From Aquiflexum lacus (GTDB lineage Bacteria > Bacteroidota > Bacteroidia > Cytophagales > Cyclobacteriaceae), in the NCBI RefSeq assembly GCF_015476655.1, contig NZ_JABFHF010000026.1, positions 1 through 64,000 on the forward strand: a stretch of DNA of 64,000 bases, in the 5' to 3' direction. Both the position numbers and the translations under genes were made by a program. Under the pieces are notes generated by a model. That model saw only the letters and a program-made list of their open reading frames with translations, was not told the DNA's origin and ran no database searches. Numbering within the stretch: the stretch's first letter is position 1; every line of letters begins with the position of its first letter. Below are positions 43,993-53,038 of the stretch, one piece after another.

Positions 43993-44358
43993 TTATTTAA
44001 AATTTTGTCGGGGTTTAATACCTGAAGGGTCTTTGTCATCTTCCACTTGATCAATTTTCCTTTCGATATTCTTAAGTTTGACTCCCTGTTCCAAGTCGTA
44101 TAATTTGGCCTTCAGTTCCTTTTTCTCATTTTCTTTGAAAGAGATTTCTCCTTCCAACCCGTTTCTAACCATCTTGCCGGTTCCCCAAGCAATCAGGAAA
44201 AGAACGGTACCTACCAATAAGAATGAAACCACAGTCCCTGTGTTGAGTTCATCGATTCCGAAAAGCCCCTTGAGGTTATTGAATGACAGGAAAAAAACCA
44301 AACTAGCTGCAAAAAAGAGCGCTACGGTAAGGTGCATGATTTTATTGAGTTGTCTCAT
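43993..44358 (-). CDS. Small membrane protein with C-terminal coiled-coil
   Basis: The 121-residue protein has two membrane helices (LTVALFFAASLVFFLSF at about 9-25; VVSFLLVGTVLFLIAWGTG at about 44-62), then a charged helix rich in K and E (KENEKKELKAKLYDLEQGVKLKNIERKIDQVEDDKDP) that should form a coiled-coil in the cytosol. No family is recognised. It starts 33 bases after the stop of the ABC exporter gene and may share its transcript. Confidence 0.6.
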   Translation of the reverse strand: MRQLNKIMHLTVALFFAASLVFFLSFNNLKGLFGIDELNTGTVVSFLLVGTVLFLIAWGTGKMVRNGLEGEISFKENEKKELKAKLYDLEQGVKLKNIERKIDQVEDDKDPSGIKPRQNFK

Positions 44359-44391
44359 AGGATTATGTCTTAATATTTTTTCTCTAATATA

Positions 44392-46224
44392 CTAAACAGA
44401 CTGCATTGTGGAAAGTTTCCTGTAAAGTCCTTCTTCCTCCATCAGTTGCTGATGTGTTCCTCTTTGCACAATTTGCCCTTTTTTGATAACGAGAATTTCA
44501 TCTGCATGTTGGATAGTGCTGAGTCTATGGGCGATTACCAGGGTTGTTCTATTGTTCATCAGATTGGTCAGTGCTTCTTGCACCAATTTTTCGGATTGAG
44601 AGTCCAAAGCCGAAGTTGCCTCGTCCAGAATCAGGATGGGTGGATTTTTCAAAACCGCCCTTGCAATGCTCAACCTTTGCCGCTGTCCTCCCGAAAGTTT
44701 GGAACCTCTTTCCCCGATAGACGTATGGTAACCATTTTCCAATTGTATTATGAATTCATGTGCATTGGCAATTGTGGCTGCTTCTATTACTTTTTGTTCA
44801 GAAATGCCCTCAAGTCCAAAGGCAATATTGTTGAATACGGTGTCATTGAACAGAATGGATTCTTGGGTGACAATCCCCATCTGTTTTCTGAGACTTCCAA
44901 TTTCTATGGTTTTTAATTCTCTTCCGTCAATAGTGATCGATCCCCCAGAAGGGTCATAAAAACGCGGAACCAAATCGGCAAGTGTGGATTTGCCACCTCC
45001 TGAGGGCCCCACCAAAGCAATGGTTTTGCCTTTCTCTAGTTTGAAACTGATGTCTTTGAGAATCTGATCTTTCTCATAACTGAATGATACTTGATCGAAA
45101 ACTATTGACCCATGGAATGCATCGATTAGTATAGGCTTTTCAATGTTGTTAATATTACTAGGGGTATCCACTACTTCAAAAATCCTATCTGCAGAGGCAA
45201 GACCTCTTTGGATACTGCTAGCTGCCCTTGAGATTTCCTTGGCAGGATTCAATACCTGAGTGAAGATGATGATATAAGTGATAAAGTCCGAAGCACCCAA
45301 ATCAGAATTATTGCTCAATACCAAACTGCCCCCATAGACCAAAATACCTGCAACCACCGATACACCCAAAAACTGGGAAATGGGGGAGGCCAGTTCATTT
45401 TTTCTGGCCATTGAAATATTCACATCAGAATAAAAGTCTGTTTCTGAATCAAATTTATTCCTGATATATTTTTGAGCCCCAAAAGCTTTAATAACACGCA
45501 TACCACCAATGGTCTCGTCAAGAATATTGACTATCCTGCCCAATGATTCCTGACTTTCTATAGCATTTTTCTTTAACCTTCTAGTAATTCCCCCGATGAT
45601 TGCACCCGATACAGGGATCAATATGATGGTGAAAAGGGTCAATTTGACAGACATAAAAAAAAGAACAGCAAAATAAAGTATGATGGTCGCCGGTTCTTTG
45701 AAAACCACACGAAGGGATTGGACAATACTGTTTTCCACTTCCTGAATGTCATTGGTCATTTTGGACATCAGGTCGCCTTTTCTTTCATTAGAGAAATAGC
45801 CAATGTGCATTTGGGTGACCTGCTCAAAAATATTCATTCTCATTTTTTTGATAACTTCTGCCCTTACTTTGGCCAAAACAACCCCTGACAGGTAGGTGAA
45901 AAGATTGGCCAGGAAAACCGATATTACGATAATAATGCAGACATAAAGTAGGGTGCCAAACTTGCCATAGGTTTCTGAAATATGTAAAAAGTAATAGTTG
46001 AATAAGTGGAGGAAATAATCAATGGAAAATGAAAATTCCGGCTTTTCCAGGAATTTGGTCAAATCAGCAGGTTCGACCTGTTCAAAGATGACATCAAAAA
46101 GCGGCTTTAAAAGGGTAAAATTCAGCAATCCGAAAATGATTGCCAAAAGCGTATAAATCACATAAATTGGAAAATATCGACGGTAAGGCCTTGCGTATGA
46201 TAAGATCCGGAGATAAGTGTTCAT
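44392..46224 (-). CDS. ABC exporter, MsbA-like (fused permease-ATPase)
   Basis: The 610 residues have six membrane helices and a nucleotide-binding domain with Walker A ALVGPSGGGKSTLADL, signature KLSGGQRQRLSIARA, Walker B ILILDEATSALDSQSE and VIAHRLSTIQHAD. This is the classic homodimer type; MsbA-like lipid A/lipid flipping is a fair guess. A long extra loop between the first and second helices (about residues 30-75) is larger than in E. coli MsbA. It shares only the general family with the exporter at 37951. Confidence 0.92.
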   Translation of the reverse strand: MNTYLRILSYARPYRRYFPIYVIYTLLAIIFGLLNFTLLKPLFDVIFEQVEPADLTKFLEKPEFSFSIDYFLHLFNYYFLHISETYGKFGTLLYVCIIIVISVFLANLFTYLSGVVLAKVRAEVIKKMRMNIFEQVTQMHIGYFSNERKGDLMSKMTNDIQEVENSIVQSLRVVFKEPATIILYFAVLFFMSVKLTLFTIILIPVSGAIIGGITRRLKKNAIESQESLGRIVNILDETIGGMRVIKAFGAQKYIRNKFDSETDFYSDVNISMARKNELASPISQFLGVSVVAGILVYGGSLVLSNNSDLGASDFITYIIIFTQVLNPAKEISRAASSIQRGLASADRIFEVVDTPSNINNIEKPILIDAFHGSIVFDQVSFSYEKDQILKDISFKLEKGKTIALVGPSGGGKSTLADLVPRFYDPSGGSITIDGRELKTIEIGSLRKQMGIVTQESILFNDTVFNNIAFGLEGISEQKVIEAATIANAHEFIIQLENGYHTSIGERGSKLSGGQRQRLSIARAVLKNPPILILDEATSALDSQSEKLVQEALTNLMNNRTTLVIAHRLSTIQHADEILVIKKGQIVQRGTHQQLMEEEGLYRKLSTMQSV

Positions 46225-46298
46225 GCTCTACTTTCTGATTTTCGCGCAAGTTAAGGAATATAACGCAATTCAAGTTCCATATCCAAAAGAAGGCTCCT

Positions 46299-46324
46299 CT
46301 TGGTACTTGGTACTTTATACTTTG
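46299..46324. repeat. Short TACTTKGTACTTT-type tandem
   Basis: In the gap between the ABC exporter start and the Wzi-like stop, GGTACTT, GGTACTTTA and TACTTTGTAC follow each other as imperfect 7-9 base repeats. It is low-complexity intergenic DNA with no visible function. Confidence 0.4.
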
Positions 46325-46332
46325 TACAATCT

Positions 46333-48039
46333 CTAAAAATTAAAATCATTCCTTACCATATTCATCCTCAAAGAAAATTGGGTAAAAGTAGTGGATTCCG
46401 GAGCTGATAAATCCTGTGCGGTTCTCCTTCTGTAACTTTGGCTGAAATCCAAGAACACGTTCTGCTTGATCATATAGCTAAGATTTAGATTGGCCATGAC
46501 CACCCTGTTTTCTATTCCCTGACCAATGACATTGCCGAAGAGTCCGATTCCAGTGTTAGGATTGGTTCTGTTTTTAAGAAGATCTTTGCCATAATTCACA
46601 TCAGGGGAAGGATCATCCCCATAAAACTGATACAGCCCTGTAAATGTCCCAAACAGTCTTGGCAGAAATTCAGGCTGGTATCTGAGTATTCCTATCACTT
46701 CCCTGAAGTTGGCACCCAATGGATGTGTCAGTGGGGTTCGGTAATTGGTGTAAGATTGGAAATCGAATTTTTCCTGAAAGGTATAAGGTCTTACCTGATT
46801 GTATTCCAATTGAAGGTCCAAGTTCCTCGCTCCAAAAACTTCTATGTATTTGTATCCAGCCTGAATAGCATGTTTATTTCTACTGGAGTTTTTCCCATCG
46901 ATTCCAAAGAATTCTCCAAAGACAAATTCATCCAAAGCAAACTGTCCGTAAAGTTGCATGCCGGGCCTAAAATTCCATTTGAAATCAGTGCCCATCATCA
47001 CTTTATCAGGAGTGCCCAATTGATGTTCTACCCATCTATAGAAAATAATGGGGTTCAAATAATTCCAATCAAATTGGTTTTTCATAACCGATTGGAATAA
47101 ACCCAAATTAAAGTTTTTGCCAATGTTGGTACCCAATCGATAGAGGGAAAACCATTTTTGGGGGTAGCGGCCATCCGTAGGTCTTCCCTGACCATCAAGG
47201 ATAATATCTGCCGTCTGCTGCGCCCAAAGGTTGGTCAGTTGGAATCGCCAGATTTTGGTATTGATCTTGACAAAGGCATAGGGGTTTGAGAAATCAGATA
47301 ATATCATGGAACGGTAGCCTTCTCCAATGAAATTCCTGTCATGCCCCAATTGTGCTTTAATATGTTTGGTAAAATTAAAACTGATATGTCCCATGGCTGA
47401 GAAATAACCATAGCCCTCACCTTCATATCTTTTCCAAAAACCTTCCCCCGGAACTGCCCCATTATGTTCGGTATATTCTTTTACCCAAGAGGGGAAAATA
47501 GTTTGTGTTGTGGTGAAATAGGTGTAAAAGGCCACTTTTCTATCAATGCTTCCCCTCAATTCCACGCCTCTTGAGTTTCTGAACCTCATATTTTCCTGCC
47601 CAGGTTCAAATCCTGCAGATAGGTAAAGGACTGGATTGAGATGAACATCAAAAACTTCATCCCGATAGTGCAAAAAGTCTGAGGGTTTTCTGTAAAGCTT
47701 TTTAAATATGGGGTTTTTGGAATTCTCTGTTTCCCCGCTGATAAATTCCCAATTGTCATTTCTCAGATAATCAAAATTAAACTGGTCAGCTTGGGAATAA
47801 TGTACCAAAGCCTCTTTTGAAGGAATATATGCCAATGAATCTAAGAATCTAGCTAAATGATCCCTTCTAAATGGTTTGAAACCTGTCTGAAAGCTCTCAT
47901 TATTGACACCATTTTTGATCTCATATCTTTCTAATATGTGGTAATAATCCCGGTTGTATGGGACATAGGCCCCCTGACCAAAAGTTTGGTTTCCAAAGAG
48001 TATCCAAAAGGCGGAAATGAAAAGGAGTAGTTTTTTCAT
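46333..48039 (-). CDS. Capsule-assembly Wzi / gliding RemB-like outer-membrane protein
   Basis: The 568-residue protein has a signal peptide (MKKLLLFISAFWILFGNQTFGQ) and a large beta-barrel with the block KAQLGHDRNFIGEGYRSMILSDFSNPYAFVKINTKIWRF, which is typical of the Wzi family and of RemB-like proteins of gliding Bacteroidota. QYQFYG-like aromatic strands continue to the C-terminus. Wzi binds capsule at the cell surface; RemB is linked to motility. The choice is open. No capsule or gliding gene is adjacent. Confidence 0.75.
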   Translation of the reverse strand: MKKLLLFISAFWILFGNQTFGQGAYVPYNRDYYHILERYEIKNGVNNESFQTGFKPFRRDHLARFLDSLAYIPSKEALVHYSQADQFNFDYLRNDNWEFISGETENSKNPIFKKLYRKPSDFLHYRDEVFDVHLNPVLYLSAGFEPGQENMRFRNSRGVELRGSIDRKVAFYTYFTTTQTIFPSWVKEYTEHNGAVPGEGFWKRYEGEGYGYFSAMGHISFNFTKHIKAQLGHDRNFIGEGYRSMILSDFSNPYAFVKINTKIWRFQLTNLWAQQTADIILDGQGRPTDGRYPQKWFSLYRLGTNIGKNFNLGLFQSVMKNQFDWNYLNPIIFYRWVEHQLGTPDKVMMGTDFKWNFRPGMQLYGQFALDEFVFGEFFGIDGKNSSRNKHAIQAGYKYIEVFGARNLDLQLEYNQVRPYTFQEKFDFQSYTNYRTPLTHPLGANFREVIGILRYQPEFLPRLFGTFTGLYQFYGDDPSPDVNYGKDLLKNRTNPNTGIGLFGNVIGQGIENRVVMANLNLSYMIKQNVFLDFSQSYRRRTAQDLSAPESTTFTQFSLRMNMVRNDFNF

Positions 48040-48176
48040 TAGGTGTTAAGCTCTAAAGCTGTAAAGCTAAAAAAAGTAAGGGAAAATGAAAGGATCTTAC
48101 TTTTGGGCTTTTAGGATATAAAACCAAACAAAATCTCTCAGGGTCGTTTATTATTATAGGACCAAAAAATATAAAC

Positions 48177-48842
48177 ATGTCAGATATTGTGAAAATTTTA
48201 AATATTGAACCTCTAACCCATGATGTCAAATTATTCAAAGTAGAAAAGCCCCAAGACTATGATTTTGTACCCGGACAGGCTACTGAGGTGGCAATCAACG
48301 AAGAAGTCTGGAAAGAAGAAAAGCGGCCATTTACATTCACATCCTTACCTGAAGATGAGCATTTGGAATTTGTGATCAAATCATATCGTGACCATGACGG
48401 GGTTACCAATAAACTGGATTCACTTTCGGTAGGAAATGAATTAATAATTGATGACGCTTGGGGAGCGATCCAATATAAAGGTAAAGGTACATTTATAGCA
48501 GGAGGTGCAGGAATTACCCCATTTATAGCCATATTCAAATCCCTTCAGGCCAAAGGTGAAATAAAAGGCAACCGTTTGTTTTTTGCCAACAAAACCGGTA
48601 AAGACGTAATCCTTGAGTCCTATTTCAGTGATTTGTTAGGAAAGGATTTTATTTCTGTTTTGGATCAGGAAGTGAAGGCAGGCCATAAATTTGGACGGAT
48701 TGACAAAGATTTTCTTAAAGAACATGTAAACGATTTTTCACAGGAGTTTTATGTGTGTGGACCCGAAGCAATGGTAAAATCCATCAGTCAAAGTTTGGAA
48801 GAACTTGGGGCGAATCCGGAAGGAATTGTTTTTGAGAAATAA
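48177..48842 (+). CDS. FAD/NAD(P)-binding oxidoreductase (ferredoxin reductase-like)
   Basis: The 221 residues have the FAD domain (KRPFTFTSLPEDEHLEFVIKSY, with the RPFT motif that contacts flavin), and the nucleotide domain with GGAGITPFIAIFKSL and YVCGPEAMVKSISQSLEELG. No 2Fe-2S ligands are present, so it is a plain flavin reductase, acting with some other carrier. The partner is unknown. It stands alone, with a terminator after it. Confidence 0.88.
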   Translation: MSDIVKILNIEPLTHDVKLFKVEKPQDYDFVPGQATEVAINEEVWKEEKRPFTFTSLPEDEHLEFVIKSYRDHDGVTNKLDSLSVGNELIIDDAWGAIQYKGKGTFIAGGAGITPFIAIFKSLQAKGEIKGNRLFFANKTGKDVILESYFSDLLGKDFISVLDQEVKAGHKFGRIDKDFLKEHVNDFSQEFYVCGPEAMVKSISQSLEELGANPEGIVFEK

Positions 48843-48870
48843 TAAATAACGTTTGGTAAACATGAAAGTA

Positions 48871-48915
48871 AAAAGCCAGAAAACCTCCCTTATGGTTGGT
48901 TTCTGGCTTTTTTTA
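48871..48915. terminator. Bidirectional terminator between convergent genes
   Basis: AAAAGCCAGAAA-ACC pairs with GGT-TTCTGGCTTTT (about 48871-48885 and 48896-48911), followed by T-runs on both strands. It stands 28 bases after the oxidoreductase stop and reaches the stop of the DUF4153-like gene. Confidence 0.85.
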
Positions 48916-50157
48916 TTGAAATCCAAAAATAAGAGGAAGTATAAAAACCATTAAAATAGCCCAAATCAGGTAAACTGGAATAAACTTCACAATTGATTGT
49001 CCAACAGCTGAGGATTCAGTTCTATTCATAGCAGATTCCAGAAGTTTTTTTGTGACTATCAAAAGATGGACGAGCATGAGAACATTGGCACCCAACACAG
49101 CCACCCTATTAGGAGTGAATCCCCATTCCGAAATGCGGTAGATGATTGCTGAAAGTGCGATCAAATTTACTATTGAAGTGATTATAGCCAACAATAGAAG
49201 AATCCAGGCCCAAAATTGATTTTGCCGCCTGTTGGCACTTTCGGCTACCGAAAAGAAGATCAACACCATCACGCCAATCAATAAAAGGTTAAAAATCAAA
49301 AGAAATTCCCGGTCGTTATAAGGGTCCTTGCCTGAGATGACAATAGCGGATAAATAAACTACAAGCATCACCAAAACCAAAGGACTGAACAGTTTGGCAA
49401 TGACAGGGGAGACTTTATTTACCAATTGAGGATTGTTTTGGGTTAGAAAAGCAGCAATAATCGGAACCATGGGTAATCCGAAAATCACGATGTATTGAAA
49501 GTAAAATTCCTGAATTTTTAGACCTATCAACTCAAACAGGCCCAAAGTAATCCCGGTCATCAGCCCCCCTGCAATCAGCAAAAGCCCTGACATCACTGCC
49601 AAATCTCCATTGAATCGAAGAAATTCAAGTCTTTTCAGAAAGCCATGAGGTTCATTGCCCAAAAAAGATAATCCAAACATTCCCCAAAGCAACAGAGGTA
49701 AATGGATGCAGGCCAATGTCAAGGTGTTACTTTCAGGATTGTTTGGAAGTAAATTGATGTATACCAAACTGATCAAAACCGAAGCTGAAATCCAGATTGT
49801 TTTGTTGACGGATAATTTATTTTTTTTGACAAAATAGACTGTTAAAGCAGTGAACACTATGATGCTGGTATTCCTTGGATAAAAGAATTCCTCATCAATA
49901 GAGAAGATTGCAGGGAATTTAGCGAATATGCCTGAAATAAGGGATAGAAGGGCTACTAACCCTAATTCTTTCTTAGTTCCCCATGAGATGGAATCGGAAT
50001 CGTAGCTTAACCTTTCCTTCCAAAATTCAGCGGTTGCTTTCCCCTTAAAATTAGGATAGAGTAGGACAAATTCCCGCTTAAATTCGGATTTATTTTTTCG
50101 ATAATGTTTCTCGAGTAGATTGGGATTTTCCCAAAGCGATTGGATGGAATCTTTCAT
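48913..50157 (-). CDS. Multi-pass membrane protein, DUF4153-like
   Basis: The 414-residue protein has a soluble N-terminus of about 60 residues (WENPNLLEKHYRKNKSEFKREFVLLYPNF) and about eleven to twelve membrane helices. The block KDPYNDREFLLIFNLLLIGVMVLIFFSVAE recalls DUF4153, a family of unknown function. It is 29 bases after creD on the same strand, so it probably belongs to the CreD unit controlled by the palindromic operators. Confidence 0.65.
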   Translation of the reverse strand: MKDSIQSLWENPNLLEKHYRKNKSEFKREFVLLYPNFKGKATAEFWKERLSYDSDSISWGTKKELGLVALLSLISGIFAKFPAIFSIDEEFFYPRNTSIIVFTALTVYFVKKNKLSVNKTIWISASVLISLVYINLLPNNPESNTLTLACIHLPLLLWGMFGLSFLGNEPHGFLKRLEFLRFNGDLAVMSGLLLIAGGLMTGITLGLFELIGLKIQEFYFQYIVIFGLPMVPIIAAFLTQNNPQLVNKVSPVIAKLFSPLVLVMLVVYLSAIVISGKDPYNDREFLLIFNLLLIGVMVLIFFSVAESANRRQNQFWAWILLLLAIITSIVNLIALSAIIYRISEWGFTPNRVAVLGANVLMLVHLLIVTKKLLESAMNRTESSAVGQSIVKFIPVYLIWAILMVFILPLIFGFQ

Positions 50158-50186
50158 GGGTTGAAGGGTTGTAGTTAAGGGATTTT

Positions 50187-51569
50187 TTATTGGGAAATTT
50201 GACCTTCAGGTTTATTTGACCAGATGGGGTTCTGATTTTCCAGATGAGAAAAGTTTATTTTTCTGGAAATAAACATGGTAATGGCTAATGCGATAAACAA
50301 CCCAATACTTCCGATCAACAATGCGAAATCTTGTTGTTTGATTATGATAAATATGAAGATGTAGAATATGGAAAGTATGGCTGAGAAGATTCCGGATTCT
50401 TTAAGTTTATTAAAAATTGAACGGGAATATAGTCCAAGAAGAATTATTGTAGCTAAACTCGCTATCCAATATGCATTACTAAATCCAAGGTGCTCGGAAA
50501 GGGCAATTAGCAATGTGTAGTATAATACCAATGCAAATCCGATAAGTGTATATTGAATAGGATGGATTTGTGATTTTGTAAACAGTTCCATTAAGTATAA
50601 CGCCAGGAAACTCAATGTGATTATTAGTATGGCATATTTGGATGTTCGTGTGCTTTGTTGGTATTGATCTACAGGATTAACCAAGGAAAGTCCAAAGGCA
50701 CTTTGACTTAAATCGGGAATATATCCTTCAAATTCTTGCCCAAAAGGCCTATTGAAATGCAAAATATTCCAATTGCTTTCAAATCCTGCTTCTGTAATCT
50801 CTCGGGATTCCGGTAGGAATTCACCTTGAAAACTTGGACTCGGCCAATTTCCGGTCAGATTCAATTTAGTTGTCTTACCCAAAGGAATTATCGAAAAATC
50901 CTTGCTTCCTTTCAAGATCATTTCGCCAGAAAATCTTAGGGATGAATTATTGGAATCAAGGTGAATTTTGGACAGCAGTCCTTTGTTTTCTCCTTTTCCT
51001 ACAGAAAATGGCTCCATAACCAAGCTTTTTTCATTGACCTTGAAATGTGGACTTCCGCTGATTCCCCTCAGATCACTGATGCCAATCATTATGCTGGCTT
51101 GATTCCATAATATATTTTCAGCTTGAAGATTCATCTTCTCCAATTCAAGCGAGTCGAAACTTGCGTCAAATGAAAGTGTATTGGTGTAAACAACCACATC
51201 AAAAATCCCTCTATGTAATAATTGTGCTTCAATGTTTCCGGACAAGTTTAATTGTTCGGGAAGGATGTATTTTGTTTTATGTTCTTTAACCAGTTTCTTT
51301 TCACCATTTGATACTATTTCTTTCAATTCAAAGTATGGCAAGCTCAAATAGGGGCCTAAGAGAGTTTGTTCCCGGGACCATTTCCCCCGGATGTCTTCTT
51401 CTGCTTCATAAAGTCGAAGTTGCCTTTCTTCAATCAAGTCCAAGGTGAAAGATTGAGGAATCAATAAGGCCAAGGCTATCAATCCAATGATCAATAATTT
51501 GATGCTGGCAGATTTTGCAAAACCGAAAGTCTCAGGTTTTAAGGCGGGTGTTTTTGAATTTTGATCCAT
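50187..51569 (-). CDS. creD: CreD-family inner-membrane protein
   Basis: The 460 residues follow the CreD layout: one N-terminal helix (SIKLLIIGLIALALLIPQSF, about 21-40), a large periplasmic domain (RGKWSREQTLLGPYLSLPYFE is diagnostic), and about five to six C-terminal helices after about residue 320. CreD is part of the CreBC/BlrAB regulon in gamma-proteobacteria, where it affects envelope integrity and beta-lactam or colicin tolerance; its biochemistry is unknown. No CreBC two-component pair is present; a winged-helix regulator lies upstream instead. Confidence 0.92.
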   Translation of the reverse strand: MDQNSKTPALKPETFGFAKSASIKLLIIGLIALALLIPQSFTLDLIEERQLRLYEAEEDIRGKWSREQTLLGPYLSLPYFELKEIVSNGEKKLVKEHKTKYILPEQLNLSGNIEAQLLHRGIFDVVVYTNTLSFDASFDSLELEKMNLQAENILWNQASIMIGISDLRGISGSPHFKVNEKSLVMEPFSVGKGENKGLLSKIHLDSNNSSLRFSGEMILKGSKDFSIIPLGKTTKLNLTGNWPSPSFQGEFLPESREITEAGFESNWNILHFNRPFGQEFEGYIPDLSQSAFGLSLVNPVDQYQQSTRTSKYAILIITLSFLALYLMELFTKSQIHPIQYTLIGFALVLYYTLLIALSEHLGFSNAYWIASLATIILLGLYSRSIFNKLKESGIFSAILSIFYIFIFIIIKQQDFALLIGSIGLFIALAITMFISRKINFSHLENQNPIWSNKPEGQISQ

Positions 51570-51615
51570 GATTTGAAATGTTAATAGTTAGAGGCAAGTG
51601 AAGTTTTGGTTTAGT

Positions 51616-51939
51616 TTAATCCCAATGTCCGGTGATTGCGAAAGCCATCACTGCGCTGATCCAAATCGCTACGAAGTATAGTATGGTGCTGAAAATGATG
51701 GCGATCAGTTTCCTGTTTCCGGTAGGAAACCATTGGAAGCCCATCAGGTAAAAAAACGCTCCAGCTAATGCTCCTCCAATTGGAATAATGGTAAGAGGGT
51801 AATACATCCAGGATTCGAAGATATCCTCTTTGGTTAGGATCAAGAAAAGAAGACAAGCCAAGGGAAGGCTTGCGCCAAGTGCGGCAGGTAGAAGCAATTC
51901 TTTGATGGACAGTGGATGGGTTGAAGGTGAAGGATTCAT
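51616..51939 (-). CDS. Small three-helix membrane protein in the CreD unit
   Basis: The 107-residue product has three hydrophobic segments (LLLPAALGASLPLACLLFLI; YYPLTIIPIGGALAGAFFYLMG; LIAIIFSTILYFVAIWISAVMAF) and no recognised family. It precedes creD by 46 bases, and its promoter region holds one copy of the 19-bp palindrome (51977-51995), 37 bases before the ATG. A shared task with CreD is inferred from position only. Confidence 0.7.
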   Translation of the reverse strand: MNPSPSTHPLSIKELLLPAALGASLPLACLLFLILTKEDIFESWMYYPLTIIPIGGALAGAFFYLMGFQWFPTGNRKLIAIIFSTILYFVAIWISAVMAFAITGHWD

Positions 51940-51976
51940 TGCTTTGTTTGTTTTAGATGATAAGATTGATTGAAAG

Positions 51977-51995
51977 TACTTTGTATTTCAAAGTA
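51977..51995. promoter_or_regulatory. Palindromic operator, copy 1 (creD side)
   Basis: TACTTTGTATTTCAAAGTA is a 7-bp perfect inverted repeat with a 5-base spacer. The same 19 bases occur, reversed, at 52929-52947. It lies between the winged-helix regulator gene and the small membrane protein that leads into creD, 37 bases before the latter's start. Its TACTTTG half resembles a -7 box, so a bound regulator would cover the promoter. Confidence 0.75.
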
Positions 51996-52010
51996 AGTGT
52001 TTAAATTTTT

Positions 52011-52304
52011 TTAAGGTTTATTTTCCTTGATTAGATTTTCCAGAAACTCAAGGTGTAATTTAAAAGCCTCCTTGCCAGTATCAGTCGCTGAATAATTTGT
52101 CAGGGGCTTTCTGCCTTGAAATGATTTTTCTACCATGATATATTCCGAATTCTCAAGATTTTTTAAGTGAGAGGCAAGGTTGCCATCAGTCACTTCCAAC
52201 AGCTCTTTGAATGAATTGAAATCAAACTGCTCATTGACCATCAGGATGGACATGATCCGCAGCCGGATGACATTTTCAAAAGCCTTATCGTAATTCCCCT
52301 TCAC
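52011..52304 (-). CDS. Winged helix-turn-helix regulator
   Basis: This 97-residue protein is a single winged helix: VIRLRIMSILMVNEQFDFNSFKELLEVTDGNLASHLKNLENSEYIMVEKSFQGRKPLTNYSATDTGKEAF, with the recognition helix in DGNLASHLKNLE and the wing in KSFQGRKPLTNY. It matches the HTH_34-type transcription factors and should act as a dimer. The start is a GTG one base after the stop of the membrane protein gene, so the two are coupled. It lies between the two copies of the palindrome and is the natural candidate to bind them. Confidence 0.9.
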   Translation of the reverse strand: MKGNYDKAFENVIRLRIMSILMVNEQFDFNSFKELLEVTDGNLASHLKNLENSEYIMVEKSFQGRKPLTNYSATDTGKEAFKLHLEFLENLIKENKP

Positions 52305-52305
52305 G

Positions 52306-52920
52306 TTATCTGTCGTATTTATAATACATCATCGATCCATAAATCACATGTAGCACGCCAAATCCAAGAGCCCAAGTGATCAATCCGTAACCGGGAAAGA
52401 AAGCAGAGATAATCCCTAGAATCAGTTGGCCATATCCCAAATATTTGATGTCACCCAGTGTGAATTGGGAGGCATTGACCAAAGCTAAACCGTAAAAAAT
52501 CAATGTGGAAGGTGCGACTACAATCAGATAACCCCTAAGTACCAAGGCCAAACAAAAAATCCCTCCGACCAAAACCGGAACGAACAGAGCTTGTAAGAAT
52601 CGCTTTCCTGCCGGATTCCAAAGCTTGGTGGCGATGCGTTTACTTTTCTTTTGACTAAGAAGGTATGCACTTCCTATGGACAGCGATAAAATGATCAAAG
52701 CCAATACAATGAGTTTGGGGAAAACAACGGAATCATCAATAAAGGTGGTACGAAATCCATAAGGTGGATTCGGGAAATAAATCCAAAAATAGGCAATAGT
52801 GGCACCTATAAGGGCATAGATTCCGGCCAACACTCCGGACAGTCCGCTCAATGACAGAAAGCGGGTACTCCGCTCCATCATGGATTTGATTTCGGCTAAT
52901 TCTTTTTCAGCATTTTTCAT
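52306..52920 (-). CDS. Multi-pass membrane protein coupled to the winged-helix regulator
   Basis: The 204 residues begin with a soluble stretch (KNAEKELAEIKSMMERSTRFLSL) and then have about five to six helices (GLSGVLAGIYALIGATIAYFWIY; LIVLALIILSLSIGSAYLL; LFVPVLVGGIFCLALVLRG). No family is named with confidence. It ends with TAA one base before the regulator GTG. Pairs of membrane protein and small winged helix are common in Bacteroidota, and the membrane protein may sense a signal or sequester the regulator; this is a guess. A palindrome copy stands 8 bases before its ATG. Confidence 0.75.
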   Translation of the reverse strand: MKNAEKELAEIKSMMERSTRFLSLSGLSGVLAGIYALIGATIAYFWIYFPNPPYGFRTTFIDDSVVFPKLIVLALIILSLSIGSAYLLSQKKSKRIATKLWNPAGKRFLQALFVPVLVGGIFCLALVLRGYLIVVAPSTLIFYGLALVNASQFTLGDIKYLGYGQLILGIISAFFPGYGLITWALGFGVLHVIYGSMMYYKYDR

Positions 52921-52928
52921 TTTAAAAG

Positions 52929-52947
52929 TACTTTGAAATACAAAGTA
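52929..52947. promoter_or_regulatory. Palindromic operator, copy 2 (regulator promoter)
   Basis: TACTTTGAAATACAAAGTA is the exact reverse complement of the copy at 51977-51995. It lies 8 bases upstream of the membrane-protein gene that leads the regulator operon, where it would overlap the transcription start. It implies autoregulation by the winged-helix protein. Confidence 0.75.
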
Positions 52948-53038
52948 AATGAAATTTTCTAATATTGATGCTGATCAATAAAAATTTAACAAAAATTATT
53001 TTTTCATTCCAATCACTACCAATAACCTCAAAAAGATA

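Noticed and set aside
46299-46324. Possible CRISPR-like or operator array in the TACTT repeats
   Set aside because: Units are 7-9 bases and contiguous with no spacers; low-complexity DNA is the simpler reading.
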